Shown here: positions 19,358 to 28,448 of the stretch, piece after piece | Position numbering within the stretch: the first letter of the stretch is position 1 | Layout: every line of letters starts with the position of its first letter | NCBI GenBank assembly: GCA_026127925.1 | Contig: JAJSLM010000003.1 | Span: forward strand, 62,001-126,000 | DNA: 64,000 bases | Source: Thermoplasmatales archaeon | Lineage (GTDB): Archaea > Thermoplasmatota > Thermoplasmata > Thermoplasmatales > Thermoplasmataceae | Reading direction: 5' to 3' | Notes under the pieces: model-generated | Database searches by the model: none | What the model saw: the letters and a program-made list of their open reading frames with translations, nothing else | What the model was told of the DNA's origin: nothing | Position numbers and translations under genes: made by a program

Positions 19358-21544
19358 ATGAGGCAAGAAACCGAGACGATTTCAAAACATACCAGTGTAG
19401 TATCTGTGAACAACCTTGACGTATCATTCATCACAGTGGACGGTCAGGTTGCCGCTCTAAGAAACATAAACTTCGAACTGCAGGAAGGAGAAATACTTGG
19501 AATAATTGGCGAAAGCGGTTCGGGGAAGTCGACGTTGGCGTTAAGTATGATGTCTCTGCTTCCGGAAAATGCCATAGTTTCCGGTAACGTAAAATTTGAA
19601 GATGAAGAAGTTACATCTGCCAAAAACTCGGGCAAGGCTTATTTTAAGATTCCTCCAAGAAAGAGGAGGATACTTGACGAAAGGCTCGCCAATATCAGGT
19701 GGAAAGGTATTTCTATGGTATTTCAGGGGGCAATGAACTCCTTAAACCCTGTATACACTGTCAGGAGACAAATTGAAGAAGTGTTCCATTTACATACGAA
19801 TTACTCCAAGGATCAAATAAATGATAAAATTCAGGAAACTGCTAGATTGGCTGGTTTTAATACCAGTTATCTGGATTCCTACCCTCATGAACTTAGTGGC
19901 GGAATGAAGCAGAGGGCCGTTCTTACGATGGCGCTTGCACTTGATCCGAAATTGGTCATTGCCGACGAGCCCACTACCGGCTTGGATGTTATAACCCAGG
20001 CCAAAATTATTTCACAATTTAGAATGCTGAAGGAGACTGGAAGAATTAAGTCCATGGTCATAATTTCGCATGATATAGGCGTCGTAGCCCAACTCGCAGA
20101 TCGTATAATGGTTCTCTATGGAGGAAAGGTCATGGAGGTAGGGACACCTGAAGAAATTTACGTTAAATCTGCTAATCCTTATACAAAGGCTTTGGCCGAA
20201 AGTTATCCATCAATTCGGAGCACGAGAAGACTCATAAAGGGAATACCAGGTTCTGTCCCGGATCTTCTTAATCCCCCAACTGGGTGTTACTTTGCAGAAA
20301 GATGCGTATATGCAGATAAGACATGTTACGAGAAGGTACCTGACTCTATAGAAATATCACCAAATCATTTTAGTTTATGTCATTATGCTAAAGCATTCTC
20401 TCAGGGTAAGCTCAAAGCCTCTAGAACTTTTCCGGAAAGCTCGGACGACAACTTTCAGCAGTCGTATACAACGTTTACAGGGGATGTTATTGAAGCAAAG
20501 GATCTCTCCAAGTATTACGATCTGATAGGAAGCGCCTCCGAACGTCTTTTTAGTGTTGGCAGCAAAAGAAAGGTGCATGCTGTGGATCATGTCACCTTCA
20601 ATATTAAGCGGAAAGAAATTCTTGGCGTAGTCGGTGAAAGTGGTTCAGGAAAAACGACGCTTGGTAGGACCCTTATACTGTCGATTCCTCCCACAAGTGG
20701 TAAGTTGGTATTCTATCATGAATCGTCAAGTGGAACAGAAGAGTTGGATCTCTTTAAACTTAAAACCAGAAACAAGAATTTTCTGGATTTTCGTCTGAGG
20801 AATCAGTTAATTTTTCAGGATCCGTATGATTCCATCAACCCAAAAATGTCCGTTCTCGATATAGTTTCCGAACCATTGAACGCACAACGGAAGAAATATA
20901 AAGATACGGATATAGAAGCGACGGTCTATAGTGCTCTAGAAACTGCAAATTTAAAACCCGCTTCCAATTATGTGAACAGGTATCCGCATGAACTTTCGGG
21001 AGGCGAAAGACAGAGGGTTTCCATAGCCAGGGCGCTTGTTACCCGGCCAGAGTTTCTTGTAACTGATGAACCAATCTCTATGCTGGATGTTTCTATAAGG
21101 GCTAACATAATGAATCTCCTGAAGAAGATAAGAGACGAGTATAGCCTCACGATTCTTTACATTTCTCATGACATTGCCTCAACACGTTACATGGCCGACC
21201 GTGTCGTTGTCATGTATCTCGGCGCAATGGTGGAGATGGGGCCATCTGAAGAGCTTATAGCAAACCCCTTGCATCCATACACTAAGGCTCTAATTAGCGC
21301 TATTCCCCAACCGGATCCAAGGATTAAATTAACCAGTATAGATATTATCGGTGAAGTCGGGAATTCCATTAATTTGCCTAAAGGGTGCAGATTCTATGAC
21401 AGATGCGTTTTCCGTAAAGATATATGCCGTGATACTCCTCCACCGGTTAAGGGAAGCGGTGATAGATTCTACGTTTGTCACTTTGATCAGGGAACTCTTA
21501 CAAAGAATGATATGATAGATGATGATTCAAGTTCTTTGCTGTAG
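19358..21544 (+). CDS. Fused double ABC ATPase, DppD-DppF type
   Basis: 728 residues: two oligopeptide-transporter ATPases in one chain, which energise the two permeases. Domain 1: Walker A GESGSGKST near 52, signature LSGGMKQR near 182, Walker B VIADEPTTGLD near 204. Domain 2: Walker A GESGSGKTT near 425, signature LSGGERQR near 544, Walker B LVTDEPISMLD near 566. Each half ends with the oligopeptide/dipeptide C-terminal extension carrying four Cys (GCYFAERCVYADKTC...C and GCRFYDRCVFRKDIC...C), which in relatives can bind an iron-sulfur cluster. GAGGAGGT at 19343-19350 precedes ATG 19358. It starts four bases after the permease gene. Confidence 0.94.
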   Translation: MRQETETISKHTSVVSVNNLDVSFITVDGQVAALRNINFELQEGEILGIIGESGSGKSTLALSMMSLLPENAIVSGNVKFEDEEVTSAKNSGKAYFKIPPRKRRILDERLANIRWKGISMVFQGAMNSLNPVYTVRRQIEEVFHLHTNYSKDQINDKIQETARLAGFNTSYLDSYPHELSGGMKQRAVLTMALALDPKLVIADEPTTGLDVITQAKIISQFRMLKETGRIKSMVIISHDIGVVAQLADRIMVLYGGKVMEVGTPEEIYVKSANPYTKALAESYPSIRSTRRLIKGIPGSVPDLLNPPTGCYFAERCVYADKTCYEKVPDSIEISPNHFSLCHYAKAFSQGKLKASRTFPESSDDNFQQSYTTFTGDVIEAKDLSKYYDLIGSASERLFSVGSKRKVHAVDHVTFNIKRKEILGVVGESGSGKTTLGRTLILSIPPTSGKLVFYHESSSGTEELDLFKLKTRNKNFLDFRLRNQLIFQDPYDSINPKMSVLDIVSEPLNAQRKKYKDTDIEATVYSALETANLKPASNYVNRYPHELSGGERQRVSIARALVTRPEFLVTDEPISMLDVSIRANIMNLLKKIRDEYSLTILYISHDIASTRYMADRVVVMYLGAMVEMGPSEELIANPLHPYTKALISAIPQPDPRIKLTSIDIIGEVGNSINLPKGCRFYDRCVFRKDICRDTPPPVKGSGDRFYVCHFDQGTLTKNDMIDDDSSSLL

Positions 21545-21561
21545 TTGATTTAAGGAAAAAT

Positions 21562-21936
21562 ATGGATAAATTAGAGACTTCAGATGAAAGCACAGGACCG
21601 CGTCACGCAAAATTGAAGCTTTCACTTCCCCCTCTCCTTCTGCTGGCTTTTTTGTTGCTATTCACTGCGACCCTGTTTCATTACCGTGGAAAATCATCGG
21701 AGGAACCAATGCCATTGGTAATATTTATAATCGGATTCTTTGTTGCGATGTTCGGTGCTTTCTATGATTTTGGTGCAAAAGGATACGTACTTAAGATTTT
21801 CGAGCATGGGGTTCCTCTTAAAGAAAATGATGTAAGATACATAAACAAACAACAACTTATAATGACTAGTATTTATATTGGAATAAGTGGATTATATTTT
21901 CTGAGCGCTTTATTGCTGTATTATTATGTACCATAA
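21562..21936 (+). CDS. Small membrane protein, last gene of the peptide transporter operon
   Basis: 124 residues, family not recognised. Three hydrophobic segments: about 25-40, 51-71 and 99-123. A polar N-terminal tail of about 20 residues precedes the first. It starts 17 bases after the ATPase gene with AAGGA upstream of ATG 21562, so it is cotranscribed with the transporter, and may be an accessory subunit; that role is inferred only from position. Confidence 0.7.
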   Translation: MDKLETSDESTGPRHAKLKLSLPPLLLLAFLLLFTATLFHYRGKSSEEPMPLVIFIIGFFVAMFGAFYDFGAKGYVLKIFEHGVPLKENDVRYINKQQLIMTSIYIGISGLYFLSALLLYYYVP

Positions 21937-21953
21937 TAGAGATCTTATAATAG

Positions 21954-21960
21954 TTTTTTT
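21954..21960 (+). terminator. T7 tract ending the peptide transporter operon
   Basis: Seven T residues lie 17 bases after the stop of the last operon gene, ahead of a region with no plus-strand gene and the convergent tricorn gene. This is consistent with archaeal intrinsic termination. Confidence 0.45.
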
Positions 21961-22145
21961 AGGAGATCTGTAGCCCTGGTACACTATCGTAATAGGGCAT
22001 TGAGTAAGAGATACGTTTCTTAGATTAAAGATTATACAATTTCTTGCATGGTATTTTCCTGACTTCTGATCCGACCCATCACTGAACAGTTCGGCTATCT
22101 AGCCAACCGTATAATTCTCAAATCACGTAAACGAGGGTATTTCAT

Positions 22146-25100
22146 CTACTCCGGAATGACGGGGTCGTTAAAGCTTGGAATATCTTCCGCCATAGAAGTC
22201 AGAGCGTAGTCGAGCTGAGGATCAACGTTCTTGTAGTAGTCCAAAGGACTGTAATGCACCTCGACATCCGGGTCGACTCCGTAGTTTTCCACGCCATAGC
22301 CGGTTTCCTTGAACCAGAACGAGTACTCCGGCTGGGTCAAAACCGAACCATCAATCAACTTACGCCTTGGCGAAATTCCAACAACTCCGCCCCATGTGCG
22401 GACACCTATCAGTTTGCCCAGCTCCAGGGCTTTGAAAGAATAGCTGAATATATCTCCGTCGGATCCTGCATACTCATTTGTGATAGCGATCATGGGCCCG
22501 TTAACGGAGTTGGTGGGATAGGGATGGAGGCTCCCTCTTCTAGGTTTGTCATATCCCAATCTCCTGTTCAGGAGTTTCTCCAAAATCAGTTGAGAAACGA
22601 AGCCTCCGCCATTATATCTTACGTCTATTATCATGCCATCATACGCAAGTTCAGTGACATACAGCCGATAAAATTCATTAAGGCCCATCATTCCCATGTC
22701 AGGGATATGCACGTAACCGATCTTGCCATTCGATTTCTCGTGCACGTATTTTCTGTTCTGCTCGACCCATGAGCGGTACCTTACGTATCGATCATCATCA
22801 AGTACATTGGAATACAGAGAGAGCGTTTCAGAATCCTTTCGTTTTAGCTTGACCCTCAAGGATACCCCAGATTTGTTGTTTAAAGCCTCAAAAACGCTAG
22901 TTTTCTCTCCTATCTCTATCCCATCTATCTCCTGGATAACGTCGCCCTCTTTGGCAGGAATATTTGAAGTCAGAAATGGCGATTTCTCGTTTTCGTTAGA
23001 TGGATCGCCACAGTAAATCTTCTTGACAGAGTATTCACCATTATGATAGGAGAAATCCACAGCAAGTTTTCCGATCTTCGATGCTTCTATCTCGGTAGCA
23101 TGGCCAATGGTCTCGTAAGAGTGTGAGGTTCTGAATTCACCCTGCATCTCAGTTATAACGAAACTGAGATCGAATCTTGTCTGGCAATAAGGCAGTAGGT
23201 TTCTGTATTTATCATAGATGGTTGAGGATATCTTATCCGCTTTTTTCTCGTCCCAGTAGTTGTCTCTCGCTAGTTTCCAAGCCTCATCATACATCTGCCT
23301 GAATTCGTCTGTTCTGGAAGATCTTAGCTTCAAACGATCAATGTCAATGTTGATCTCCTCATCTGGTTTTTCAAGATCTATTAGGTATATTTTCAAGTCA
23401 TCCTTGCGAAACAGCATCTTTTTGAGGTCGTCAGAAAACCTGAAATCCACAACATCTTTCTTAATGTCCTTTGACTTCTTTTCCTTAAAGTCGTATTTCT
23501 GAAGAATTCCTTTTTCAGGCGTTCCATTGTAATAAGCTGAGAATTCTCCATGAGGTGGAACCTTGAACAGATACACGCCCTTCTCTGTCGGAATGATGGA
23601 TCTGTAGTCTGCCCTTTCCACATCTATGATTGATGACCTCAAGATAGCATTCTCCAGATCGTACTCTCCGGGTTCTCCGATAAACTTCTCTGCTACAGTT
23701 CGTGCGGGATTTGTATCGTTTAATTTTAGTGGTATGACAAATGGTTTAGATATGCTGCTATAGCTGAAATTGAAGATTAATTTGTCAGCATCTGGATCAA
23801 GGCTTCTGGTCGAGAGGTAAAAGAGATACCGCGATTTTGGGTCGAAAGCCGGTGCATAGTCATTGGAATTCCTTGATGTCATATCATACGTTTTCTCGGT
23901 TTTTAAATCATATAACCTTATTATCCTTTGAGAATAGCTACCAAGAAAAGTGGCCTTGATGGGGAAACTGTACGCTATGAATCTAGAATCCTGGGAGATC
24001 GAAAAGTCAAGTATCATCTCTTCCTCGCTCTTGTCTATTCTCTTCACTTTTTTGTCCTTTAGGTCCACAAGAAGAATTTCAAATCTATCATTTCCAACGA
24101 CAGCATATCTGCCATCAATAGAAGTCCTGAGAGAAAATATGTTACCAAAATCAAAAGGAATAGATTCCGTCTTATCGGTGTCTTTATCGTAAAGCTTCAA
24201 GACATCGCCATTGATTGTTCCGAAAACATAGAGAATGTTTTTTCCTGCAAATTGCGCATTCCTTATTCTCAAAGTATCAGGAATCTTCACCTGATAACTC
24301 AGGTAAGTGTCGCTGAGAAAACTCTGACCTCGGGAAACGAACAGGAAAATATCATCGTTTGCAACATGATAATCATCAAGATATTTCGAAGGGGTGCTGA
24401 ATAATGCATCATCCCTGTCGGAAACAGGGCCGATCTCAATTTCTTCTACAGAATCAGTTTCGGGATTGAAGAAAAATATCCTTCCGCCTTTTGAGAAAAC
24501 TATGTTTTTTCCATCTGTGTTCAAGTGTCTTGGATAGTAGTCGTCGAAATTCGTGTGCTTCTTGAGACCTTTGCCTTCTAGGTCTGTAGAATATATCTGC
24601 CCAGATCCTTCCAAATCAGAAACAAAGTATATCCTGTCACCAAAGAGAATTGGTGAAGATATGTGGTTGTTAAGATCGATGATTTTACTGAAACCAGTGT
24701 CGGTGTTCCCTGCCCATACTTTTCCTCTCGTTCCTCCGTGGTATTCTTTCCAGTGCAGCAGATCAAACGTATTACGTCCAATGAAAGTCTTATCATTACT
24801 ATAGATTATGTGAGTCGCAGGACCAAGGTTTAGAGGCTCAAAATCTCTCCCATCATCGACCACTCTGTAAAGGAATGTCATCGATCCAAATGGTGCGAAA
24901 GTGTCGGTGGAGATGATTATTGATCCATCCTTAGAAAAGCCTGCAACATCAGTAAACATCCTTCTTCCCACACTCTTTCCTGAAAAATATGTAAGGCGTT
25001 TTATCGATCCTGTCGAGAGATCTACAGTATATAGATCAGCGGAGTTCAAGGATTCACCGGTCATGGCCCTGAATACGATTTTAGTCCCACCGTCGTAGTA

Positions 25101-25241
25101 ACGCGCATTGTTAATTACGCCTACACCGGAAACCAGCTTTCTTTTCTCTTTGCTGACTATGTTATATTCCCAGAGATCATCGCAGCAAATGAATGCTATT
25201 CGATTGTCATACACATCCGGATTCAAAAATAGGTTCGACAT
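22146..25241 (-). CDS. tri: Tricorn protease
   Basis: 1031 residues (T. acidophilum enzyme 1071). It forms giant hexameric/icosahedral complexes that cut proteasome products into short peptides for tricorn-interacting aminopeptidases. The N-terminal seven-bladed and six-bladed propellers span about 1-640, followed by the C1, PDZ-like and C2 domains. Active-site residues are conserved: Ser-His in RTSHSYE (Ser745/His746 of the Thermoplasma enzyme), nucleophile Ser927 in NEYAGSDGD (Ser965) and Glu985 in GYGVENYG (Glu1023); the 58-residue Ser-Glu spacing is identical. A TATA-like AAATTAAATAC lies about 25 bases before the ATG. It converges on the oligopeptide transporter operon. Confidence 0.97.
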   Translation of the reverse strand: MSNLFLNPDVYDNRIAFICCDDLWEYNIVSKEKRKLVSGVGVINNARYYDGGTKIVFRAMTGESLNSADLYTVDLSTGSIKRLTYFSGKSVGRRMFTDVAGFSKDGSIIISTDTFAPFGSMTFLYRVVDDGRDFEPLNLGPATHIIYSNDKTFIGRNTFDLLHWKEYHGGTRGKVWAGNTDTGFSKIIDLNNHISSPILFGDRIYFVSDLEGSGQIYSTDLEGKGLKKHTNFDDYYPRHLNTDGKNIVFSKGGRIFFFNPETDSVEEIEIGPVSDRDDALFSTPSKYLDDYHVANDDIFLFVSRGQSFLSDTYLSYQVKIPDTLRIRNAQFAGKNILYVFGTINGDVLKLYDKDTDKTESIPFDFGNIFSLRTSIDGRYAVVGNDRFEILLVDLKDKKVKRIDKSEEEMILDFSISQDSRFIAYSFPIKATFLGSYSQRIIRLYDLKTEKTYDMTSRNSNDYAPAFDPKSRYLFYLSTRSLDPDADKLIFNFSYSSISKPFVIPLKLNDTNPARTVAEKFIGEPGEYDLENAILRSSIIDVERADYRSIIPTEKGVYLFKVPPHGEFSAYYNGTPEKGILQKYDFKEKKSKDIKKDVVDFRFSDDLKKMLFRKDDLKIYLIDLEKPDEEINIDIDRLKLRSSRTDEFRQMYDEAWKLARDNYWDEKKADKISSTIYDKYRNLLPYCQTRFDLSFVITEMQGEFRTSHSYETIGHATEIEASKIGKLAVDFSYHNGEYSVKKIYCGDPSNENEKSPFLTSNIPAKEGDVIQEIDGIEIGEKTSVFEALNNKSGVSLRVKLKRKDSETLSLYSNVLDDDRYVRYRSWVEQNRKYVHEKSNGKIGYVHIPDMGMMGLNEFYRLYVTELAYDGMIIDVRYNGGGFVSQLILEKLLNRRLGYDKPRRGSLHPYPTNSVNGPMIAITNEYAGSDGDIFSYSFKALELGKLIGVRTWGGVVGISPRRKLIDGSVLTQPEYSFWFKETGYGVENYGVDPDVEVHYSPLDYYKNVDPQLDYALTSMAEDIPSFNDPVIPE

Positions 25242-25476
25242 GCAACAGTATTTTCATGATCGTATTTAATTTGTTTCATAGATCATATATGCACAAGGAA
25301 AAACTCCTCACCAAGGTGCAATTAGATGAAGCAACAGGGCTTCGAGTATAAGTTTGTTTCAATTGCCCAGGGGAATAGTTTATGATTCTTTTCGAAGAGG
25401 ATACTGCGATCTGTCTTCATGGACAAACACAATAGAAAATTAACAAAGAATATGTCTCCCCTCAGCCTGAGTGTAA

Positions 25477-26457
25477 TCATTGACTCCTTTCGGTTCTCAC
25501 AGAGTAAACTTTCTTCCTCATATCCTTGAAGTCGTGAGATATTGTCACAACCTCAGTTTCAATTAACTGCTCAAGCGAATTCTGTACGGTTCTCCTGTTA
25601 AGTCCGGTTGCGTTCATTATCGATCCCTGTTCCATAGGTCCATAGGTCGAAAGTACGTGCATTACGAACCTGGCAGAAGGTGAAATTTTCAATTTCATCT
25701 GGGCAGGGAAGGCGCCAAAAGTGTCACCTCTAAGGCCGAGTCTTTGAGTTTCCAGTGCATAAAAGCTCCCAAAGGATATGTTTCCAAGATTTATATCTGG
25801 GCCAAGACGGAGGATTAATTGGGCCTGCTGAAATTCCAGTGGTGCCTCAAACATGAGCTTTCTCCTGTCTATGCTGGAAACGATTCGATCTACCCAGTCC
25901 CATTTTATTTCGCCATTGTTGTCGAATATTTCCACACCCTTTCCCGTCTCCCTCCCTTCAATAATGAGTGTGTCAGGATCAAAGTCCAGTGACCTTTCCA
26001 GCTTGTAAATGGTTTCTTCAAGCGAGAGTTGGTTACGGGGATTCTTTTTACCTATCTCTATATGCAATCTCATGTCGTTTGAATGTGCAAATTCTGAGAT
26101 TCGTTTTTTTGCATTTTCTGGCATTTCAATTATGCCTTCGCTAAGCTCGATTGTGTCGAATCCATTCCTTTTAAGCCTGTTCAAAATGTTATCTAAGCGG
26201 CCCTTAGAATAAGCTATTTCCAGCGTTGTTCCTCCATTTGAGACAAGAAAATTATGAGCTTTAAGATCTCCGACCCTCTTTACAAGAATGTTTTCGTCGA
26301 CGATAAGCGAAAGTCCCCATCCAATTTTCACAATTGTATTCTTGCTGTGCTCGGAGTAATAAAGGACCTCAGTAGGGAATGCGAGCCTGTCAATTATCAT
26401 CGTGACCGTGTCTTTTATTGTTGAACGGTCAATGAAATCGGCAATCGAGGATTTCAT
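25477..26457 (-). CDS. Phosphosulfolactate synthase-like (ComA) barrel fused to a C-terminal winged helix
   Basis: 326 residues. Residues 1-250 resemble phosphosulfolactate synthase, which adds sulfite to phosphoenolpyruvate: KIGWGLSLIV, SNGGTTLEIA, GFDTIELSEGIIEMP, IEIGKKNP, IIEGRETGKGVEIF, MFEAPLEFQQAQLILRLGPDINLGNI. Residues about 255-322 form a winged helix-turn-helix (SARFVMHVLSTYGPMEQGSIM, TGLNRRTVQNSLEQLIE), absent from standard ComA, which is about 250 residues. The gene is divergent from APS reductase and ATP sulfurylase with a 138-base shared spacer. It could be an enzyme that removes sulfite, a sulfite/PEP-responsive regulator of the sulfate genes, or both. ComA is known from coenzyme M synthesis; no other coenzyme M gene is in view. 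Confidence 0.82.
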   Translation of the reverse strand: MKSSIADFIDRSTIKDTVTMIIDRLAFPTEVLYYSEHSKNTIVKIGWGLSLIVDENILVKRVGDLKAHNFLVSNGGTTLEIAYSKGRLDNILNRLKRNGFDTIELSEGIIEMPENAKKRISEFAHSNDMRLHIEIGKKNPRNQLSLEETIYKLERSLDFDPDTLIIEGRETGKGVEIFDNNGEIKWDWVDRIVSSIDRRKLMFEAPLEFQQAQLILRLGPDINLGNISFGSFYALETQRLGLRGDTFGAFPAQMKLKISPSARFVMHVLSTYGPMEQGSIMNATGLNRRTVQNSLEQLIETEVVTISHDFKDMRKKVYSVRTERSQ

Positions 26458-26595
26458 GCTCCGATATCTAATAGAACAATATGAAATTTCCTCATACGCT
26501 TTGCGAAAATAATAGGAATATATTACACATTGTTTTGGTGATCTTCATGCATGGAAAACGATATTGTTAGGGTCCTGATTAAACGCTGAAAACTA

Positions 26596-27282
26596 ATGGA
26601 CGAAGATGAAAAATATCTAAGCATAAAACAGCTTTTGGAAAAATCTATGGATAGATTCGACAACAATATAGTTTTTTTATCAAGTTTTGGTGCAGAGGAC
26701 ATGGTAGTACTACATGTCATAGCTTCAGAGGATCTAAATATACCGATCCATACAATAGATACAGGAAGGCTATTCCAGGAGACATATAACCTGATAGAGG
26801 ACGTCAGAAACAAATACAAAGTACAAGTAAAGATATTCTTTCCGGATAATTCTAAACTTGAGAGTTTTACATCGTTGAAAGGTCCGAATTCATTCTATCT
26901 CTCAAGGGAAAACAGACATGAATGCTGTGAAATAAGAAAAGTGGAGCCTTTAGGTCGCGCCATTGAGGGTTATAGTGCCTGGATCACCGGGGTGAGGTCA
27001 AACCAAACTGAGGTTCGTAGGTTGATGAACGAAATTGAACCGGATCCATTGCACCACGGGATATACAAGGTAAATCCGTTACTTCTATGGACTTTTCCGG
27101 AAGTGGTTTCTTTCCTGCATAAATATGACGTGCCCTATAATCACCTGATAGATCATGGATTTGTCAGCATAGGGTGTGAACCGTGTACAAGGGCCGTAAA
27201 ACCGGGAGAAGATGAGAGAGCCGGGCGATGGTGGTGGGAAGAGGGAATAAAGGAATGCGGTCTTCATACTGCGAGGGAATAG
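26596..27282 (+). CDS. cysH: Assimilatory APS reductase (CysH family, iron-sulfur type)
   Basis: 228 residues. Reduces adenosine 5'-phosphosulfate to sulfite. The PP-loop start VFLSSFGAEDMVV lies near residue 26. The 4Fe-4S ligands of the APS-type enzyme are all present: Cys110-Cys111 (HECCEIRK) and Cys194/Cys197 (IGCEPC). The catalytic Cys221 is in KECGLH at the C-terminus. The CC...CxxC set points to APS rather than PAPS as substrate, which fits the lack of an APS kinase gene nearby. It is followed two bases later by the ATP sulfurylase start and lies divergent from the ComA-winged-helix gene. Confidence 0.92.
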   Translation: MDEDEKYLSIKQLLEKSMDRFDNNIVFLSSFGAEDMVVLHVIASEDLNIPIHTIDTGRLFQETYNLIEDVRNKYKVQVKIFFPDNSKLESFTSLKGPNSFYLSRENRHECCEIRKVEPLGRAIEGYSAWITGVRSNQTEVRRLMNEIEPDPLHHGIYKVNPLLLWTFPEVVSFLHKYDVPYNHLIDHGFVSIGCEPCTRAVKPGEDERAGRWWWEEGIKECGLHTARE

Positions 27283-27284
27283 AC

Positions 27285-28376
27285 TTGAGTAGTGAAGTGA
27301 ACAGTAAAAAGTCTGCTCTCTTAACTGATTCCGAGAGGAGGTCTAATTCTTTAGAGATTTCAAAATATTTCGCTATGGATGCGGAGAAAATAGGAACAGG
27401 GGCCTACAAACCCCTTGGAGGATTCATGGATGAGAACGAAATAAATTCTGTTCTAACTCTTGATCATCTCCCGGATGGAAAAACATGGACGGTGCCCATA
27501 TTCCTTCACGTGGAGAATGAACAAAATTTTAAGGGAGGAGACGAGATATTTCTCGAATACAGGGGAGAGACGTTTGCAAGTATGCGACTAGAAAGTATTT
27601 TTAAACCTGATGTTAGAGATATTGCAAGCAGACTGTATATGACCGAGGATAAAAGTCATCCAGGTGTTAAACAGATGCGTTCATTCAAGGGAAAATTTTT
27701 ATCAGGCAAACTAACGCTGCTTAGCAGCCTTGAAAGCCTTGGTGGCGATCCTACACCAGAAGAGGTAAAGAAATATTTCAGAGAACAAGGATGGAAAACG
27801 ATTGCAGGATATCAGACCAGAAACCCACCGCATATCGCGCATGAGTACATTCAAAGAATTGCTCTGGAGATCATGGATGGCCTATTTATAAACCCAGTCG
27901 TTGGTGAATTAAAACCTGGCGATTTTGACGAAAACACTATTATGGAATCATACCGTTACATAACTGATAATTTCTACCCCCATGACCGAGTTTTGCTCCG
28001 TCCTCTGCACGTTGCAATGCGTTATGCCGGTCCAAAGGCTGCAGCATTTTTCGCCATAATAAGAAGAAATTATGGATGCACGCACTTTTTGATAGGCAGG
28101 GATATGGCAGGTGTTGGAAAGTATTATTCACCTTACGCAGCGCAGGAGTTCGTATCTTCGCTTGATCTAGGAATCAACATTATACCGTTCAAAGAAATAT
28201 ATTATTGCAAAAAGTGTGCAACGGTAGTATCAGAGCGTAGTTGCAGGCATGGAATTCCTGAAGAATCTGCACTGAGCATGTCTAGGATTAGGGACATGAT
28301 AAGAGCAGGGAAGCGCCCTCCAGACGAAGTGATGCGAAAGGAGATAGTGGACATTCTTACCAAAGCTTTACAATAA
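27285..28376 (+). CDS. sat: ATP sulfurylase (sulfate adenylyltransferase)
   Basis: 363 residues from TTG 27285. Makes APS from sulfate and ATP. The QTRNPPHIAHEYIQR motif binds sulfate and ATP (family QxRNPxHxxH). The second motif reads IGRDMAGVGKYY, where most relatives have GRDHAGxG, so the conserved His is Met here. A late Cys set (YYCKKC...C) forms the zinc ribbon seen in archaeal enzymes. TTG 27285 is preferred because GAGGGA (27273-27278) is six bases upstream and the gene then starts two bases after the cysH stop; the longer frame from 27228 would overlap cysH. It is cotranscribed with cysH. Confidence 0.9.
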   Translation: MSSEVNSKKSALLTDSERRSNSLEISKYFAMDAEKIGTGAYKPLGGFMDENEINSVLTLDHLPDGKTWTVPIFLHVENEQNFKGGDEIFLEYRGETFASMRLESIFKPDVRDIASRLYMTEDKSHPGVKQMRSFKGKFLSGKLTLLSSLESLGGDPTPEEVKKYFREQGWKTIAGYQTRNPPHIAHEYIQRIALEIMDGLFINPVVGELKPGDFDENTIMESYRYITDNFYPHDRVLLRPLHVAMRYAGPKAAAFFAIIRRNYGCTHFLIGRDMAGVGKYYSPYAAQEFVSSLDLGINIIPFKEIYYCKKCATVVSERSCRHGIPEESALSMSRIRDMIRAGKRPPDEVMRKEIVDILTKALQ

Positions 28377-28448
28377 CATTGGTGGATCTCCTGAGCTATT
28401 TTAATTTGAAGTAAATATTCATGGCATAGTCGGAAAGGTAACGTAAGA

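Noticed and set aside
21960-22140. Possible tRNA-like fold between the transporter operon and tricorn
   Set aside because: No T-loop consensus, acceptor stem or anticodon arm could be assembled.
22254-22772. 172-codon plus-strand frame within tricorn
   Set aside because: Shadow of the tricorn coding strand; no independent motif or signal.
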